Notes: generated by a model not told the origin, from the sequence alone. Shown: positions 24,601 to 37,634, counted from the stretch's first letter. The stretch: DNA of 64,000 nt from Drosophila persimilis (GCF_003286085.1 NW_020825298.1:3596001-3660000); one strand, 5' to 3'. Made by a program: numbers and translations.

Positions 24601-26922
24601 TCTTGCACTACACTTTCATCATTCATCGCTTACACGTGACTGGCAAAATGCCAATCAGCTAAAATGTAAGCACACGCTGTAGTTTTTTTTATTAAATGGC
24701 AATTCTTTTCTTCATCGTTACTCATCGTATAAAAGCCACTACAGCCTAGTCCTAAAAGCATAAGCAGTGAGCCAACATCTTCATCGTTAGCTGTTGAAGC
24801 CTTTTAAACACATATATCATTGAAGGGCAGAACATTTTCCAGACTTTAAAATGCAAACCTCTCTTATTCTGCCCAAAAAAGAAAGTTTCTGTGCGAAAAT
24901 TGCGAGCGACCTTGAGGTTACACATTCCCCAGCTTGACGCATACGAGTATCTGTTTCCTCCACTATAAATATCCGTCGAAAGCTATAATTACAAACATAC
25001 AAATATGTGTACACACAGATACATACACACTTTATATGAATGACTTTGCTTAAAAGCATTTCTTCTATCGTATATACTACATACATATGTACGTTGAGTT
25101 GGTTTTTTGTTTCTTTCAAACGTAAATAAATGCCGAATAAAACACATGGCCGTTGGCCTTTTAACGCAGACGTCCCTCCCTTCCCCGCGGGGCGGAACAG
25201 GGACAGGAAGCAATTTTGTTTCGGGTATACATATACGGAAAGGTATATGTATTGATGTATGTGGTATGTATGGTATGTCTGCATCTGGTGGGCGGAGTAA
25301 AGCGGGCAGGCATTCCCCTAAAAATTAAAAGCGCTGAAAGTATAATGCAAAAGTAAAAGCCACACAAATGGCAATAAAAATAAAGCATTTCGCTTGTATC
25401 TCATTCACTTTGATATGGACTTTAATATCATTGAAATTATAATGATGTGTGTTTTTATGTACGACCATAAAAAAAAGAGAAAAGAAAGCGAGTCGGAGGC
25501 GCAATCTCTGGCCCCAAGCCTCGGGACACCCCGACGTAGGGGACCAATTTTCATCGCTTGGTCACCTGAAGCCACACAAACACACACACACACACATAAA
25601 GAGAGAGCATAGTGATGGCCCCTGACCGTTGGTTCAGTTTTTGACCCTTATTTAGACACCTTTCCGGCCCCCCAACCCCAAGTCCTCGTACAATTTGTTC
25701 ACCTGGCCGATTTGTTATTTATGCTGCGTAGCCTCGTACGTGTTGATTCTTTATATATGCAAATTCCATATCCGTATGCGTATCTATGTGGTAGATAGCT
25801 CTATTGCTGTATCGATCGAAAGTTTATATTTATGCCAAAGCGAAAATTTGGTCTACATGAGAATTGTTAGAACGTTGTGGATAGAGGTATATATGCTCTA
25901 GAGGTGAAATCTACCCACTTTTTCTGATGAAAATTATCCAAATGAATATTCTTTCAATACATTTTCCGGTATTTAAAACCATTTAAATAAACTTGAACGG
26001 TGACTGTTTTGTTCTTACTTCTTGAACTTCTTAAGATTGCCTTTAAGTAATACCCACCTTTGCTTAGACATGCCATAGTTTCCAGGAAATCGAGAGACCT
26101 CTTGCAAGGAAATCACTTGCAAATGTTCGACTGCCTGGAAAAATTTGCCAACACATATACATACATACGTATCGCACTCAGATGAGTTGATGGAAATGTA
26201 TATTTCAAGACCAGATCCATCTGAGGCCACTCTCAATTCAATTAATCTCGACCTGGGAACAACGGAGGGCCATTCGCTAATTAGGAGCACGGCCTGATTT
26301 AATCAAAACAAAACACCAGATACATAGATACGCAAACACACGGGGGAAACCTAACCCCATACTCGTATACCTCGAATATGTGTAGGTAAACCCAGTACGT
26401 GTACTCACAGATGCATCAATTATGTGGCCCCACTAATTTGTCTATATTTTGGGGGTGCCCGAATAATTACAGACAGCTTGGCTTTGGGGTGGGGATGGAC
26501 TCTGGGGTGGACGTGAACAATCAAACCAATATTTGCACTGGCACCACAAAACCCCATGAAAACCCCAAACGGGGAAAGACAGCGTCACATAATCGAATTA
26601 TGCAAGGCGACAGAGCAGCAAACGAATGACACAAGTCGATGGCATATAACTGGATTAACATATACGATAACTTCATCAGCATATATATCCTCCATCGTGG
26701 GCATATTTGTCTGTCTCTCTCTCTCACTCTCTCTCAGTTTTAATTTAAATGCGCATACCAAACAGGCAGGCCCTGCTCTTTACTGTCATCCGAGTATTAC
26801 TTATTCCATAGCACAGCATAGCACACCCGACAGACAGCTCAGAAAATCGAATCTTTTAGTCAAATTTCCGGCAACACAAGCGATACAACAACTTGGAGCG
26901 AGAGAAGAAAACAACAAGAATT

Positions 26923-27403
26923 ATGCCGCAGTCCACAGTTTGCACAGTCCTGGTTTTGATGCTGATGCTGCACTCAATTTGTTGCACTAGTTTGTTCAAT
27001 TTCCAGATATTCACCGACACAGGTATGTAGCCATACGTTGTGTAATTGCAAACGGATATAATTGAAGGAATATCGCCCACAGCATATCCAGATAAATGTG
27101 TGGTTGATGGGGCAAACATTCGCTTGATTGTCGACAGTGGCAAAACGCAGAGACATCCTGATAGGTGTGCTTTGATCGAATGCCATCAAAATGGCTGGGC
27201 CCTGGTGTACGAGTAAGTATTTGATTAGTATTCGATGTACAGTACGCACTAAAACAGTGGTCCACCCCTATGTTTTCCGTTATAGATGCACAAGGAATGC
27301 ACCACCGACCTACTGCAAGTATTCCGAATTTAAGAACCCCGACGCCGCATACCCCGAATGCTGTGAGATGGACATAACTTGCAACGATATTGCTTGGGAA
27401 TGA
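26923..27403 (+). CDS. Secreted SVWC (Vago-like) peptide, cluster gene 1
   Basis: Three exons: 26923-27022, 27083-27212 and 27286-27403, giving 115 residues. A signal peptide (about residues 1-22, hydrophobic VLVLMLMLHSICC) precedes a single-domain von Willebrand factor type C module. Its eight cysteines are in the pattern YPDKC-x-RC-x3-EC, EC, YC, PECC and TC. Intron 1 is phase 1 just before the YP-x-KC motif, and intron 2 is phase 2 just before the fourth cysteine. The same positions are used in cluster genes 2-4. SVWC proteins such as Vago are secreted arthropod factors induced by infection or nutritional stress. The role of this member is not known from sequence. Its position at the head of four tandem relatives indicates local duplication. 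Confidence 0.88.
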
Positions 27404-27662
27404 TCTGGAAGTGGCCTTACCTTACCGTCTAGATGTGTTTAAATTTTAAATTTTTGTTTGTTTTTGGAAAAGGAAAAAGTAAAAATAAATTATTTTTGTT
27501 GGGCACCTAAAAACCATGGTCATTCAATTGGCAATACTTCCTTTGCTCCTCCATAACTTATTGGTTTCGTTACCATATTTCAAACATTTTTCAAACGAGT
27601 TCTCTGCGAAACCTGTCAGTATACAATTTGCTTATAAATTAAACACAAAATTAAAGCTTACG

Positions 27663-28103
27663 ATGGCCAAAGGATACTTTAACCTACTGGCACTAATGGT
27701 GCTGTCCAGCCTTCTAATCGGTAGCCAGACGGCCGAGTGGCAGATACGCTACCACAATCCCAGTGAGTACCCGACTTCCGCACTCCGCGTTTGCATATTC
27801 AGAAGCATGTGTTTCCACAGACTTCCCAGGCAAATGCACCATCTCACCCGGCCTGGTGCTCAACGGAGGAGTGAGTATCAAAGATCCGACGCACGAATGC
27901 CGTCAAATTGTTTGCGGATCGGATGGCATGACGTTGTTCCATAGGTAAGCAGGGGACTGGGGGAGACGGACTCTCGACTAATTGACACGACTCTCGACAG
28001 CTGCGGAGTGAGTGACCTGCCGAAGAGTTGTCGTTTTGGAAACTACACCCATCCGGAGCTGCCATATCCACAGTGCTGTAGTCGGCAACGGCTCTGCTTT
28101 TGA
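27663..28103 (+). CDS. Secreted SVWC (Vago-like) peptide, cluster gene 2
   Basis: Exons 27663-27762, 27821-27944 and 28001-28103 encode 108 residues. The signal peptide covers roughly residues 1-23 (LLALMVLSSLLIGSQTA). The mature domain has eight cysteines (FPGKC, HECRQIVC, SCG, SCRFG, PQCC, LC), as expected for a complete SVWC fold with four disulfides. Intron phases 1 and 2 match the neighbours. It lacks the YPG aromatic-Pro start seen in genes 3 and 4 (here FPG) and ends with Phe directly after the last cysteine. The gene begins about 260 bp after the stop of cluster gene 1. Confidence 0.87.
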
Positions 28104-28133
28104 ACAGAAGGCCGATTCGTAGATGTCATCACA

Positions 28134-28165
28134 TATATAACGGATAGTATTCTTTGGTTTTCAGT
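28134..28165 (+). promoter_or_regulatory. TATA box and initiator of SVWC gene 3
   Basis: TATATAA at 28134-28140 lies 29 bases upstream of the initiator TCAGT (28161-28165, A at 28163), the canonical fly core-promoter spacing. Transcription from here would give a 5'UTR of about 26 bases before the ATG at 28189. Confidence 0.7.
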
Positions 28166-28188
28166 CCGTAGTAATCTATAGAAACAAA

Positions 28189-28663
28189 ATGTTCTCTCTG
28201 AAAGTTTTAATTTTTTTCGGTTTGCTTTTTGCCTCCAAAGCAACAAAATCTGAAAATTTCCTTAATTTTGATTTTTCCCTTAACAGCTATGTGCATCCAG
28301 GTAAATGTATTATCAATCAGAGTACTATAGCACATCTAATAAAAAAATATTCTATCGTTTCTTTTCAGCCTATCCCGGTCGGTGTGTCATCGATATGGAG
28401 CCTGCACTAATCACTCTTGAATTGGGGCAGTCGGTCAGTTTACCCAACCTGCCCTGTGTATCACTCCTTTGCGTTGGAGACGGCTATGGCGCGCTCTACA
28501 AGTAAATATTGTATTGGATAACAACGCTACATTTGAGTTACCCTAAGTATCTATCCACAGATGTAACCATTCCAGCCCGCCAGAATCATGCCGTTACGGA
28601 GAATTCCTGAATTTGAATGTTGATTTTCCGGAATGTTGTAAACGCAAAGTTGTATGCGATTAA
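28189..28663 (+). CDS. Secreted SVWC (Vago-like) peptide, cluster gene 3
   Basis: Exons 28189-28300, 28369-28501 and 28561-28663 encode 115 residues. A signal peptide (FSLKVLIFFGLLFASKA) is followed by a short linker and an SVWC domain starting AYPGRCVID, with eight cysteines ending in ECCKRKVVCD. It is most similar to cluster gene 4: both share YPGRCVID, a CVGDGYG/CISNGWG-type turn and a CKRxVxCD C-terminus, so these two look like the youngest duplicates of the plus-strand group. A TATA/Inr promoter is visible upstream. Confidence 0.87.
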
Positions 28664-28879
28664 AATTTGCCGTCAGTAAAATTTGTAGTCATTAATATTT
28701 GTTTCGAGTGGGGTAAATAAAATAACAGAATCACCACCATTCTTTTGCTGATATTATTTTTTGATTTTATGGCCCATCAAGGATGCTTAAGTATTGAAAA
28801 AGCAGGCCAGGCCTATCGTTAGCTGTCACATATCTTAATATCATTGTATAGGACATATCATATTCATACTCTCCACAGA

Positions 28880-29346
28880 ATGTTGTTCGCTCTGAAATTG
28901 GCAATTATTTTCGGGCTCGTCCTGGCCGTTAGGATTGGGGCCATTTCTGCTGCAATGTCCATAAACAGCTACGAGAATCCAGGTGAGATCTTTCATATAC
29001 GGGCAGTGGGAGTTCTATATCAGATCTAACGAGCTACGAGTTCTCATCAGGCTATCCCGGTCGGTGTGTTATTGATACACCGTCTTCCGTTGTTCTGCTC
29101 GAGTCGGGCCAGGCCTTTAAGCTGCCGAACATCGACTGTGCCACAATATTCTGCATTAGCAATGGCTGGGGCTCGCTCTTCACGTAAGTATTCTGGCAAG
29201 TAATAGTGCTAAAAAGGATTTAATATAGAGGCTATGCCCACAGCTGTGAGAACAAGGCACCGCCAGATGATTGCCGATTCTCAGATGCATTGGATCCGAA
29301 TGCCCTCTATCCAGAGTGTTGCAAGCGTCGCGTTATATGTGATTAA
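28880..29346 (+). CDS. Secreted SVWC (Vago-like) peptide, cluster gene 4
   Basis: Exons 28880-28982, 29051-29183 and 29244-29346 encode 112 residues. I chose the ATG at 28880 over one 36 bases upstream because it directly starts a good signal peptide (LFALKLAIIFGLVLAVRIGA). The domain begins GYPGRCVID, contains eight cysteines and ends ECCKRRVICD. Intron positions and phases equal those of genes 1-3. It is the last plus-strand member. Nearly 8 kb without recognised genes follows before the two minus-strand members. Confidence 0.87.
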
Positions 29347-30811
29347 CGGTTGCAACCATCATTTTGTTACCAGTTAAATTTCAATCCAAATTTGCCTACC
29401 AGAATTAAATACCATAAAGAGAGTCACTGCGTTTTACTGCCTGAAGGACATGCATAATTTTGCTTACCATATACACTTGTGGGCCATGCCATAATTTTCT
29501 TTACTCTTTTTATTGGTTTTTACGAGCTTCTTGGCAGCTATTCCCGTGGCACATTTCGTCGGCCAAGGTTCTGTCCCTTCAGCTCTGTATATTTTTGCTA
29601 TCCTTGCCGTTGGCCTTCAATGGATGGATGCTTTGGCATCCCAGGGGATGGAAAATATTTCCAAATCAGCCCGAGGGCCACAACAACTGCTGCAACTCGT
29701 ATTGCCGGAAAGATAAAGGGCAGCGGAGCGGCGTGCAGAAATTGAAACCACAGCAACAACAACAACACTAATTGACATTTGAATGCGTTTGCGGGGGCAT
29801 GAGGGCGAGGCGGATTAAGCTCCATTGCGGGTCAAACGTTTCAGCCTCGACCATCCGACCATCCGACCATTTGACCAGTCGGTCCCATGTCCCATTGGCC
29901 ATCGCAATTTACGGCCAATTGCATTCTGACCTTATACGCTTTTCCACAAAAGGGTATAACAATTTTTCAGCATTTAAGGGATATTTCGGCTATATTTATG
30001 GAAAAACAATTGTAAAAGTCGGAGCGAATAAATAGTACGGGTATGCAGGGGAAAGTCTGATCCCAATTAAGGTATTGACCTAGAGTTCTACCCTCAGATG
30101 AATCAAGCGGAGATGCAGTGAGACATATTTCATATTTCAATTAATACGGTAAATCGATAGATATATAAGTCCATTTCCTGGTATTATTCTGCCATCGTCC
30201 CGCCCAAGTCAGGTATGTACTTGAGTTAATCCGCAACACAGGAATGGATTTGGCTACCGTGTTAAGTGCATTTAACGGAAACTAATTAAAGTCCCTGTCG
30301 TTGGAGATGATTGGTGCATGTTTGCAATCCCTACATCGAATAAATTAGCAGAGGATTTAACTGCATATTGAAGTACTTGGAGTACATGCAAGTTTGCATG
30401 AATTAAGACATATTGTCATTACACATTTGAGTATTTAAGGCTTTCATTTCAATGCCTTCAAATGCTAATCGGCGTCTGCAATTTCCCAATCGATTGTGAC
30501 TCTCTTAAATCGAAATGCCTTGTTCTCCCAGGAAATTTCACGCCATAAATTGGATTCATTCCACGGGTAGTCCTGGGGTTTTTTGGCAAGTGAAAATCAA
30601 GGATATTCATTGTGGCTCCAACGAGGGCCTGGCCATGGGCTGGACCAAAGTTCTTGGAAAACCCCTGCAACCTATACAGTGACCGCAGTAAGTTTTCCGT
30701 CGCAAGCCAGAAAAACAGCAAGCCTCAGCATAAAACAAAAAGCAAACGAAAATTAATATTACAATTTTTTGTGCTGCACAAAACTTAAAGGCAGCATATG
30801 CCCGAGATTTT

Positions 30812-30832
30812 ATGTGTGTGTGTGTGTGTGTG
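30812..30832. repeat. TG dinucleotide microsatellite
   Basis: A run of about ten TG units lies here. A second TG run of similar length lies 120 bp further on (about 30948-30966). Confidence 0.85.
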
Positions 30833-33060
30833 CCAACGTGTGCTTGTGTTTGTAAAAACACATGTACATACAACATTTATAAATTGGCTGCAAAGGGGGG
30901 CATAGGATTGAGACCTGCCCGCACCCACTCCAACTGTCGGAGAAAGATGTGTGTGTGTGTGTGTGTTGCGTGCGGGCCAAAGGTGAAGGTGATGTTGGCT
31001 GTTGGTTGTTGGCCAGGCTACAAATGTGTACATAAACGGAAACTGAAATAAAAGGACAAGAAAAAGAGGCAAAAACGAGAGAGCTCACTGAAGAGAAAGA
31101 GAGACGGCCGAAAAACTCACAGACGAGAAAGAATGCAAAAAAAAACACAGAAACAGAAACTGAAACTCAAACTCAAATTTACCCGCTGCATGGCATATAA
31201 AATGTAAAAGGTGCAAAGGAGCTGCTTAAAATATGCAAAACACACCGAATATCCCACCAACAGGCAGACAGACAGACAGACTCATGGTCGTAAGTATGTG
31301 CACAGGGAAAAATGAAATGGAAAGTACTCAGAGAAAAGAGCGACACGTACAAGTACTATCTCATCGAGAGGAAAAGTAATAGAATTTCTGCCAAAAAGAA
31401 AATTTGATTTGCCAGCAATATTTACTATTACCTTCATTTTGTCTGCAATCGTTTAATACTTTTGATTAATTGATTGATTTTGGATTCTATACACCACTAA
31501 GGGTTTTTTATACCCAATACTCGAAGAAGCACTTTATGTACATGAACGTAAAGTGTATCCATTATTTGTTTCAGTGTATTTACATTTACTATATACCTCC
31601 TTTCGTACGTAAATTTTTGGTGTAAAAATCGGCCAACTACTGCGAAAGTTTATTTATTCATTACCTTTCACGCGCTGTCTGTGCCCCGGTCGCACTCACC
31701 GCAATACGCAAATGGAACTTTAGTCGATTCTCCGACCAGGGGGATGCCCGCTCTATAAGGAAAAAATTGGTACTCGAAAATGCACGAACTATTCACAAGA
31801 CTGTCCTTCAAGTAGAAGAGATGAAGGTTAAAATCTCAAATACTATAATGCGTAAACTGTGTCATCTTAATTTTCTTATTCTGGCTAAACAGTTTTGAAC
31901 TGTTTCCTGGTTATAAATAGATCCAACAATAGCCACACGAAACTTCGATTTTCAATCATATAGTTGTCATAGTCTCACTCAATTTTAGGATAAACGACAT
32001 CAATAAATATTTAACTATTTAGGCGATGGATTATATTGAAAGAACACAACCACAAAAGCGCACCATTACGTCTAGATACTCGTATTTACATATGTGTTTT
32101 TTTGCCAATAAATTAACAGTACCCGGAACTATGTATATGTCAATCAATTTTTGGCATAAAATGCCGGCATTTAATTTATTTTCATTTATTTATTACCAAT
32201 CGCTATTTTGGCTGGAAAATCAACTAGTTTTGGACAAATAATTGACAATTCACGACGAAATCTGAACAGGTGATATACGAGCCAAATAAAAATATAGTTT
32301 GAGGAGAATTTTACCCTTTTTATTTGGATATTTACCCGTATTTCGTATCCGTATTGTTCCTTTACAAATTTGGACGGTGAGGGTGGGTCCTCTGAAATTG
32401 AATTTTATCCAACCAAATGTCTGTTTGCGTGTAGTGTATTGCTGGCTCCATTCCTTTTTTATGTGGACATAAATTATGGGACTGTTGCTCTTGTTTTACG
32501 AGCTGTTGCCAAAGATGGCTGCCATAAAAATGTCTGGGGCGGAACGGAGGAAGCACCCGCCTGATTTGTAGTAGTTGAAACATGAAGTTTTGCATGAATT
32601 ATGAAAGAGACATCTTCCTCCAACCCATCTACTATTCCATTCTATTCTATTATTTATAGGCAACCAATTGGACGTATGAGTGGCATCAGTGGGGTGTATA
32701 AATATCATTGAGGGAGAATATTATTTGCACTTCGTTATGGGGAGCAAAAGTTAAAGGCTATAAATATGTTTTGTTGCTTTATATTCAGTCTCCCAAAGAC
32801 GAAGATTAACTATAAATATAGTTGAATGCAATATATAATTTCTACACTGTATTCTAATCTCTAATATATCCCTTGAAGTTTTGTGAAATTCCAATGAAAT
32901 GACCATCAGCCATCGAGCATTGAAAAGCAATTAGGAAACATTGCCATTATGCCGTAGTCCGCCCTGTTGTCCCACCTGTAGTTTGCTCAAAAGTAGGAAA
33001 CACTAATGCCATTAGACACTAACCAGTTTCGGGCTAATGGCCACGGCCAGGCACTTGTTG

Positions 33061-33092
33061 GCCATTGGCCACTGGCCACTGGCCACTGGCAC
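33061..33092 (+). repeat. GGCCACT tandem repeat
   Basis: About four tandem units of TGGCCAC(T) run here. Each contains the palindrome TGGCCA. Confidence 0.75.
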
Positions 33093-35751
33093 TGTTGGCT
33101 AATTTTAACAAACAGTTTCCATTACACGACCATTAGGACCAGACGGGGGTGTGATATGTCTAGGGATCTGAGCCACGTTAATGACCATTTCTGGACAACT
33201 TGCCACAAATCAAAGAGTTTATGGACATTTAACGCTGATTTTACGGGGCACATGCATGGCGTCATTCGTGACGAGGCATGACCCTGGTATGAAAATATTT
33301 GCTAAGAAAATATCCACAGAGGGCGATGGGGTTTATAGCAAACCAAAAAAACAAATTAAAATGAAATGAAATCACAAATTACAAAGGCACACAATGAAGT
33401 CAATCGGCGTAAACACGCAGAAAAAAACGAGCAAAATTTATGAACAACATGAGCAAACGATTGAATCAAATAATCAAACGAAAATAATTCTCGCCTTTCA
33501 GAGCAGTCTGTGGAACAATTTGGGGCAGGGGCACTGCCCCATGAATGGAATACGGCTATACCCTTACAATTTTAGAATATTTTCAAGACTTTCGACACCA
33601 ATTCATCTGTTTCCTGTTGGTGGAACTTGTAATTTCATCGAAAAATCAATGAATATTAAGTACTTTATTAAAGAAGGACTCAGTGGATATTATATCTTTA
33701 CTTCATTATGGGAGATTTCCTGCTTAATTGTGTAAATCTCGTATTTTCACAAAGCTCTCCCAAATCAGACAGCTGGTATGGGAAAATAAATACTTATACT
33801 GAGCAAACAAAATAAAAATATACGTAGAGTATGGTCGTATTTAATGTATGATTATTTCTGGTTAATTCATTGATGCGGTCGTTTTCATTTCAGATTTTAA
33901 TTATGCGCGTAATTTTTCAAGCAAATGCGTATACTATCCGCGGATAAATTGTTTATCTGTCTGCTTTTTTATGAGGTTTTATGGCTAATTTAAGTCGGTG
34001 GCTGCTGCTGCAAGAGAATTCGGTTAGGGAATAATCGATTGAGCAAATGAATTTGATGGGTGGATGGAGTGAGGAATGGGCATTGAGGAATGGAAAGAAA
34101 TGCTTGCACTCACCTTCAGAGTAGGCCACCGACTAGAAACTGCTGTGCTGCGCCCAAGGATTCACAAAAGATGGTTTTTCCAAAACGTGAGGCCGCACAA
34201 AAAACGACTGACGCTGAGGCTGAGGACGAGGACGATGAAAAAGCCAGAAACCAGAACGCGGATGGATGGGGTTTTGTCGGATGGGAGATGGAGATGGGGT
34301 GTCTATGCCGTTACGAGTTATTCTTGTCCAAGGTAAACACCACCACACGCGTGCTCCACGGTAAAACGGAAAACGAATCCGGGCCGTATAGCCTGCCACG
34401 AAATGTTGCCAATTCTCTGTTGTTGTTCAGCTAAATTCATGCATCACCACCTGGCCTTTGTTTCTCTGCCTGCTTTTCTCCGCACTCTCTGTCTCCGAAA
34501 CACTTTTAATTAGGCTTAACTTTCACATGAATGGCCTGGAATTGTCTGGAATTATCTGCTGGAATCGGAATGATGATGATTACTCTTTGGCATTGTTCTC
34601 GAACAGAACACCTTTCGCCTCATAGATATCAATCCTCAATGCCAGATTGCGTATACGCCGCGTCTGCGCCGTGACCAGAATGAAAATTCAATGAAATTCG
34701 CTAATGGCATTTCAATAAAGGACCAAAAAAACCAACAAGCAAAAACAGAACAGCCTAACCACAATGAAGCCTTTGCATGAATAATGCATTTTATTTATTA
34801 TACAACTCGAACACAGACATCCTCTGGGCCAGGCTGCACGGTCTGTACGGGTGTTGAATAATACAGAAGCTGTCGCTTAATAATGCACAGCCATGATGAG
34901 ACTCAGGGCGGACCAGAAGATGAAAGAGGAGGAGCTGGTAGCTAGTAGTTGGTAGTTGGTATTAGTTGGCCAAAACCCTATTTTGCATTAAGGTCATCCA
35001 GCCATACGACAAACTTTAGCCCAGATGTGCAACAGTAATGAAAAAGTTTCAGACTTTGTTTAAATCTGCTCTCACCACCTCCCTGCCTTCCATTTTCTCT
35101 ATTTAACTTTTGGACAGGCAAAAAAAGAGATTAAAACAAATCTACAACAGATTGGAAGAGTACCAGTAATACCAGCCCTAAATTATAAATAAAAAACTAT
35201 ACAAATTATACGAAAATAAAATTGTTATCAGTTATATTATGAGATATAAATATGTGGATAGAAAACCAACAAAAGTTTGACCTTCAGCTAAAAGTGTCCA
35301 GCGTGAACTCTTTAAAACTGCTAAGATACGGTTTTTGAAGATGGAATCATTTCATATGCAGCTCATAAAAGCCGTAGAGAAGGATGACCGATGACCTTCC
35401 AGCACCTTCTTAGATGACAAGATTTTAAACCCCTGCACCACCGATATTCCCTGTAGTAAGTCTTGGCCGACAAGAGACGATAATCAATCAGATCGATCAA
35501 TCGATAAAAGCCTCTTGCTAGCAGTTAGAGTTGCATTGAGGAATTTAAATCAAAATTAACTTGATATTGTGCATCCTTCTAACGAGTACTTTTGTGCTGT
35601 CTTGCTGGTAGTCTCCTTTGCGGTTATTTTATTTAATACCAACTTAACATCATTTTATGGCATTGGAATAGCTCGTTGTTGCAACTCGTATTGCTGCTAT
35701 TGACAGAACGTGTATTCCGTTACCGTTACAGAAGCTTACCTGCCACAGAAC

Positions 35752-35754
<3 letters not shown>

Positions 35755-35790
<36 letters not shown>
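35755..35790 (+). repeat. GA-rich microsatellite
   Basis: A near-pure run of GA dinucleotides (GAGAGA over about 30 bp) is present. GAGAG is also the binding core of the fly GAGA factor, but no neighbouring gene start is established. Confidence 0.85.
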
Positions 35791-35791
<1 letters not shown>

Positions 35792-37225
35792 AAACGCAAG
35801 AGAGCGTAAGGGTACGACAGAGCGAGACAGGTGTCAATTGTGTTGAGTTACCTGTTACATGCCCTTGGCTAACACTACGAAAGTACTCGTATGTGTGTGT
35901 GTGTGTGGCAGAAAAGCCGCAGTTTCAGCTCAGATTCAGAACCCACAACGACAGTTGAGGCTAGTGAGACATGCTACTCGTACAGGAATCGTAAATTGCA
36001 TGCAAATGCCCCACGTATTGGCATAAAAAAAGAAAGCGACAAGAAAGGACATTAAAGTTTGTGGCCTGGCAACTCCGTAATACAGAAAAACAGAACCCTA
36101 AGAGACACAAACACGAGCATAAAATTGTAATATTTTCGCGTCACCATCATGATGCTGCTGGCGATGATGATGATATTTTCTGATATTTTTCATTACATTG
36201 TTGTACTTTTACGACTGTTATCCTTGAGTGAAGAACTTGCCACAGGATGCTAACCCACACATACAAGCCAAATGGCTGAACACACACACAGTCACACACA
36301 CGTAGACGCATGAGCGAGGTGAGCGAGCTTTTCTAAAACCGTTAGTTTTCCGCAGCAAGAGAGAGAAAAACTGGAGGCAGACAGGGAGAGAGAGAGAGAG
36401 AGCGGAGCGCGTGGGAGAGCAAGGCTGTGACTGGGAGAAAGAGTGTGGGCGGACTTTTCACCTTCGCACTTTGAATTTTTGTTATTTTTTTGAATTTGAA
36501 TATATTTTAAATATTTTTTTTTTGGTTAGGATTAACAAAATATTTTTTTTTAACAGTAGCCACAAATAAAACCTTTGTTTTAACACTGGCCAGACTTGAA
36601 GCACGCACTAAAAATCACTTGGATGTTGGCATTCGCTGAATGTTTTTAGTTTAAACAATTTATGAATATATTTTTTAAATATTTACAGACGCGCCTCGAC
36701 AAAATGCACAACACACGGGATGTTGTTCCGTCGCTCGTCGAATCACAACTGACCTACGGAAAATGGCTCGGCTCATCGAGTCCCGCTGTCTCGGAGCCGT
36801 ATACGTATTCAAAGTTTCCGAATTCGGCGTAAATTTTACTCTGCACAATTTCCATTGAGCTTTCTTTGAATACGAGAGACGAGACTACTTTAGATGGACA
36901 TCACTAGACTCTGCTAATCATGATCTATAATATATATACTATGCATATTTTATGTGCGTTAAAACCCAACCAATTTTATTAATAATAATATATCCTCTTG
37001 AAGGCACACACATACAGATACAAAAATATTATTCTGCTTTTAAATAAATTCCGTTACATGGCAACTACACAAAGGTGAGCTTACAAAAGAGACACCTGCC
37101 GACGAAGCAAGTTCAGAATATTTACCGGTAGGGCTGCGCCACTGTCCAAATATATTATTACAAGAGGAACAAATTATTTTCTGGGTCGCGTTTAATATTT
37201 ATTTCATTTTTCGAAGATCGCTTAA

Positions 37226-37614
37226 TTAGGCATCAAGAATTTCACGATTACAGCATTCGGGATAGTCAGCATTCGGTGCTGTGTACTTGCCAAACTTTTG
37301 TTTGGGCTGTAGGCCAACAACTCCACATCTAAATAAATAATTCATAATTACTTTCTCATGAAAATCGAATGTTTCAGTTCTAAAACTCACGTCTGTATCT
37401 GTCCCTCGCTATTCTTTCCGCACACCACACGGGCACACATATTGGGGTGACGAGCCGACTGCCCGTCGTTCAGAACAAGTCCATCGACGACACATTTTCC
37501 TGGATGAGCAGGGTCTTTAAAGATGCCCCGAGAGACGGCTGCCTCAGTCTGAGTGCCGACAAGCATAAGAGCGGCGATCACCAAAACGATTCCTGTAAGC
37601 AGCTGCATCTTCAC
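37226..37614 (-). CDS. Secreted SVWC-type peptide, six-cysteine form, gene 5
   Basis: Two exons on the minus strand, 37614-37391 and 37328-37226, encode 108 residues. The signal peptide is MQLLTGIVLVIAALMLVGTQ (a second ATG two codons in could also start it). The domain begins HPGKCVVDG and keeps six cysteines: GKC, MC, VVC, CG and ECC. The fifth cysteine (xxC-R/K-x-G in the relatives) is replaced in QKQKFG. The last one is lost in NREILDA. Relative to genes 1-4 the first intron is missing, while the second intron keeps its place and phase 2. The promoter is shared in sequence with gene 6. Function unknown beyond the family. Confidence 0.86.
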
Positions 37615-37634
37615 CTCATCGATTCAGAACTTTG

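Larger units (their letters stand above)
18320..26900. other. Gene-poor intergenic DNA
   Basis: No coding gene is supportable. The segment contains GA/CA-rich simple repeats, two guanine-run clusters with quadruplex potential (19824-19860 and 21642-21673), a CA microsatellite near 25578-25596 and a TATAAAAG box near 24728 with no gene after it. Open frames of 120-177 codons around 18900-20060 overlap each other in several frames and look like chance readings of low-complexity DNA. Confidence 0.5.
29347..37225. other. Intergenic DNA between the two SVWC groups
   Basis: No gene is supportable in this 7.9 kb. It contains two TG microsatellites (about 30812-30832 and 30948-30966), GA-rich tracts (35755-35790 and 36355-36410), a GGCCACT tandem repeat (33061-33092) and a GC-richer island around 36690-36830. 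That island holds a good initiator on the minus strand and may be a promoter or 5'UTR exon. Confidence 0.5.

Noticed and set aside
27500-27662. Upstream ATG at 27516 for SVWC gene 2
   Set aside because: The start at 27663 directly gives a signal peptide, whereas the longer form would bury it internally.
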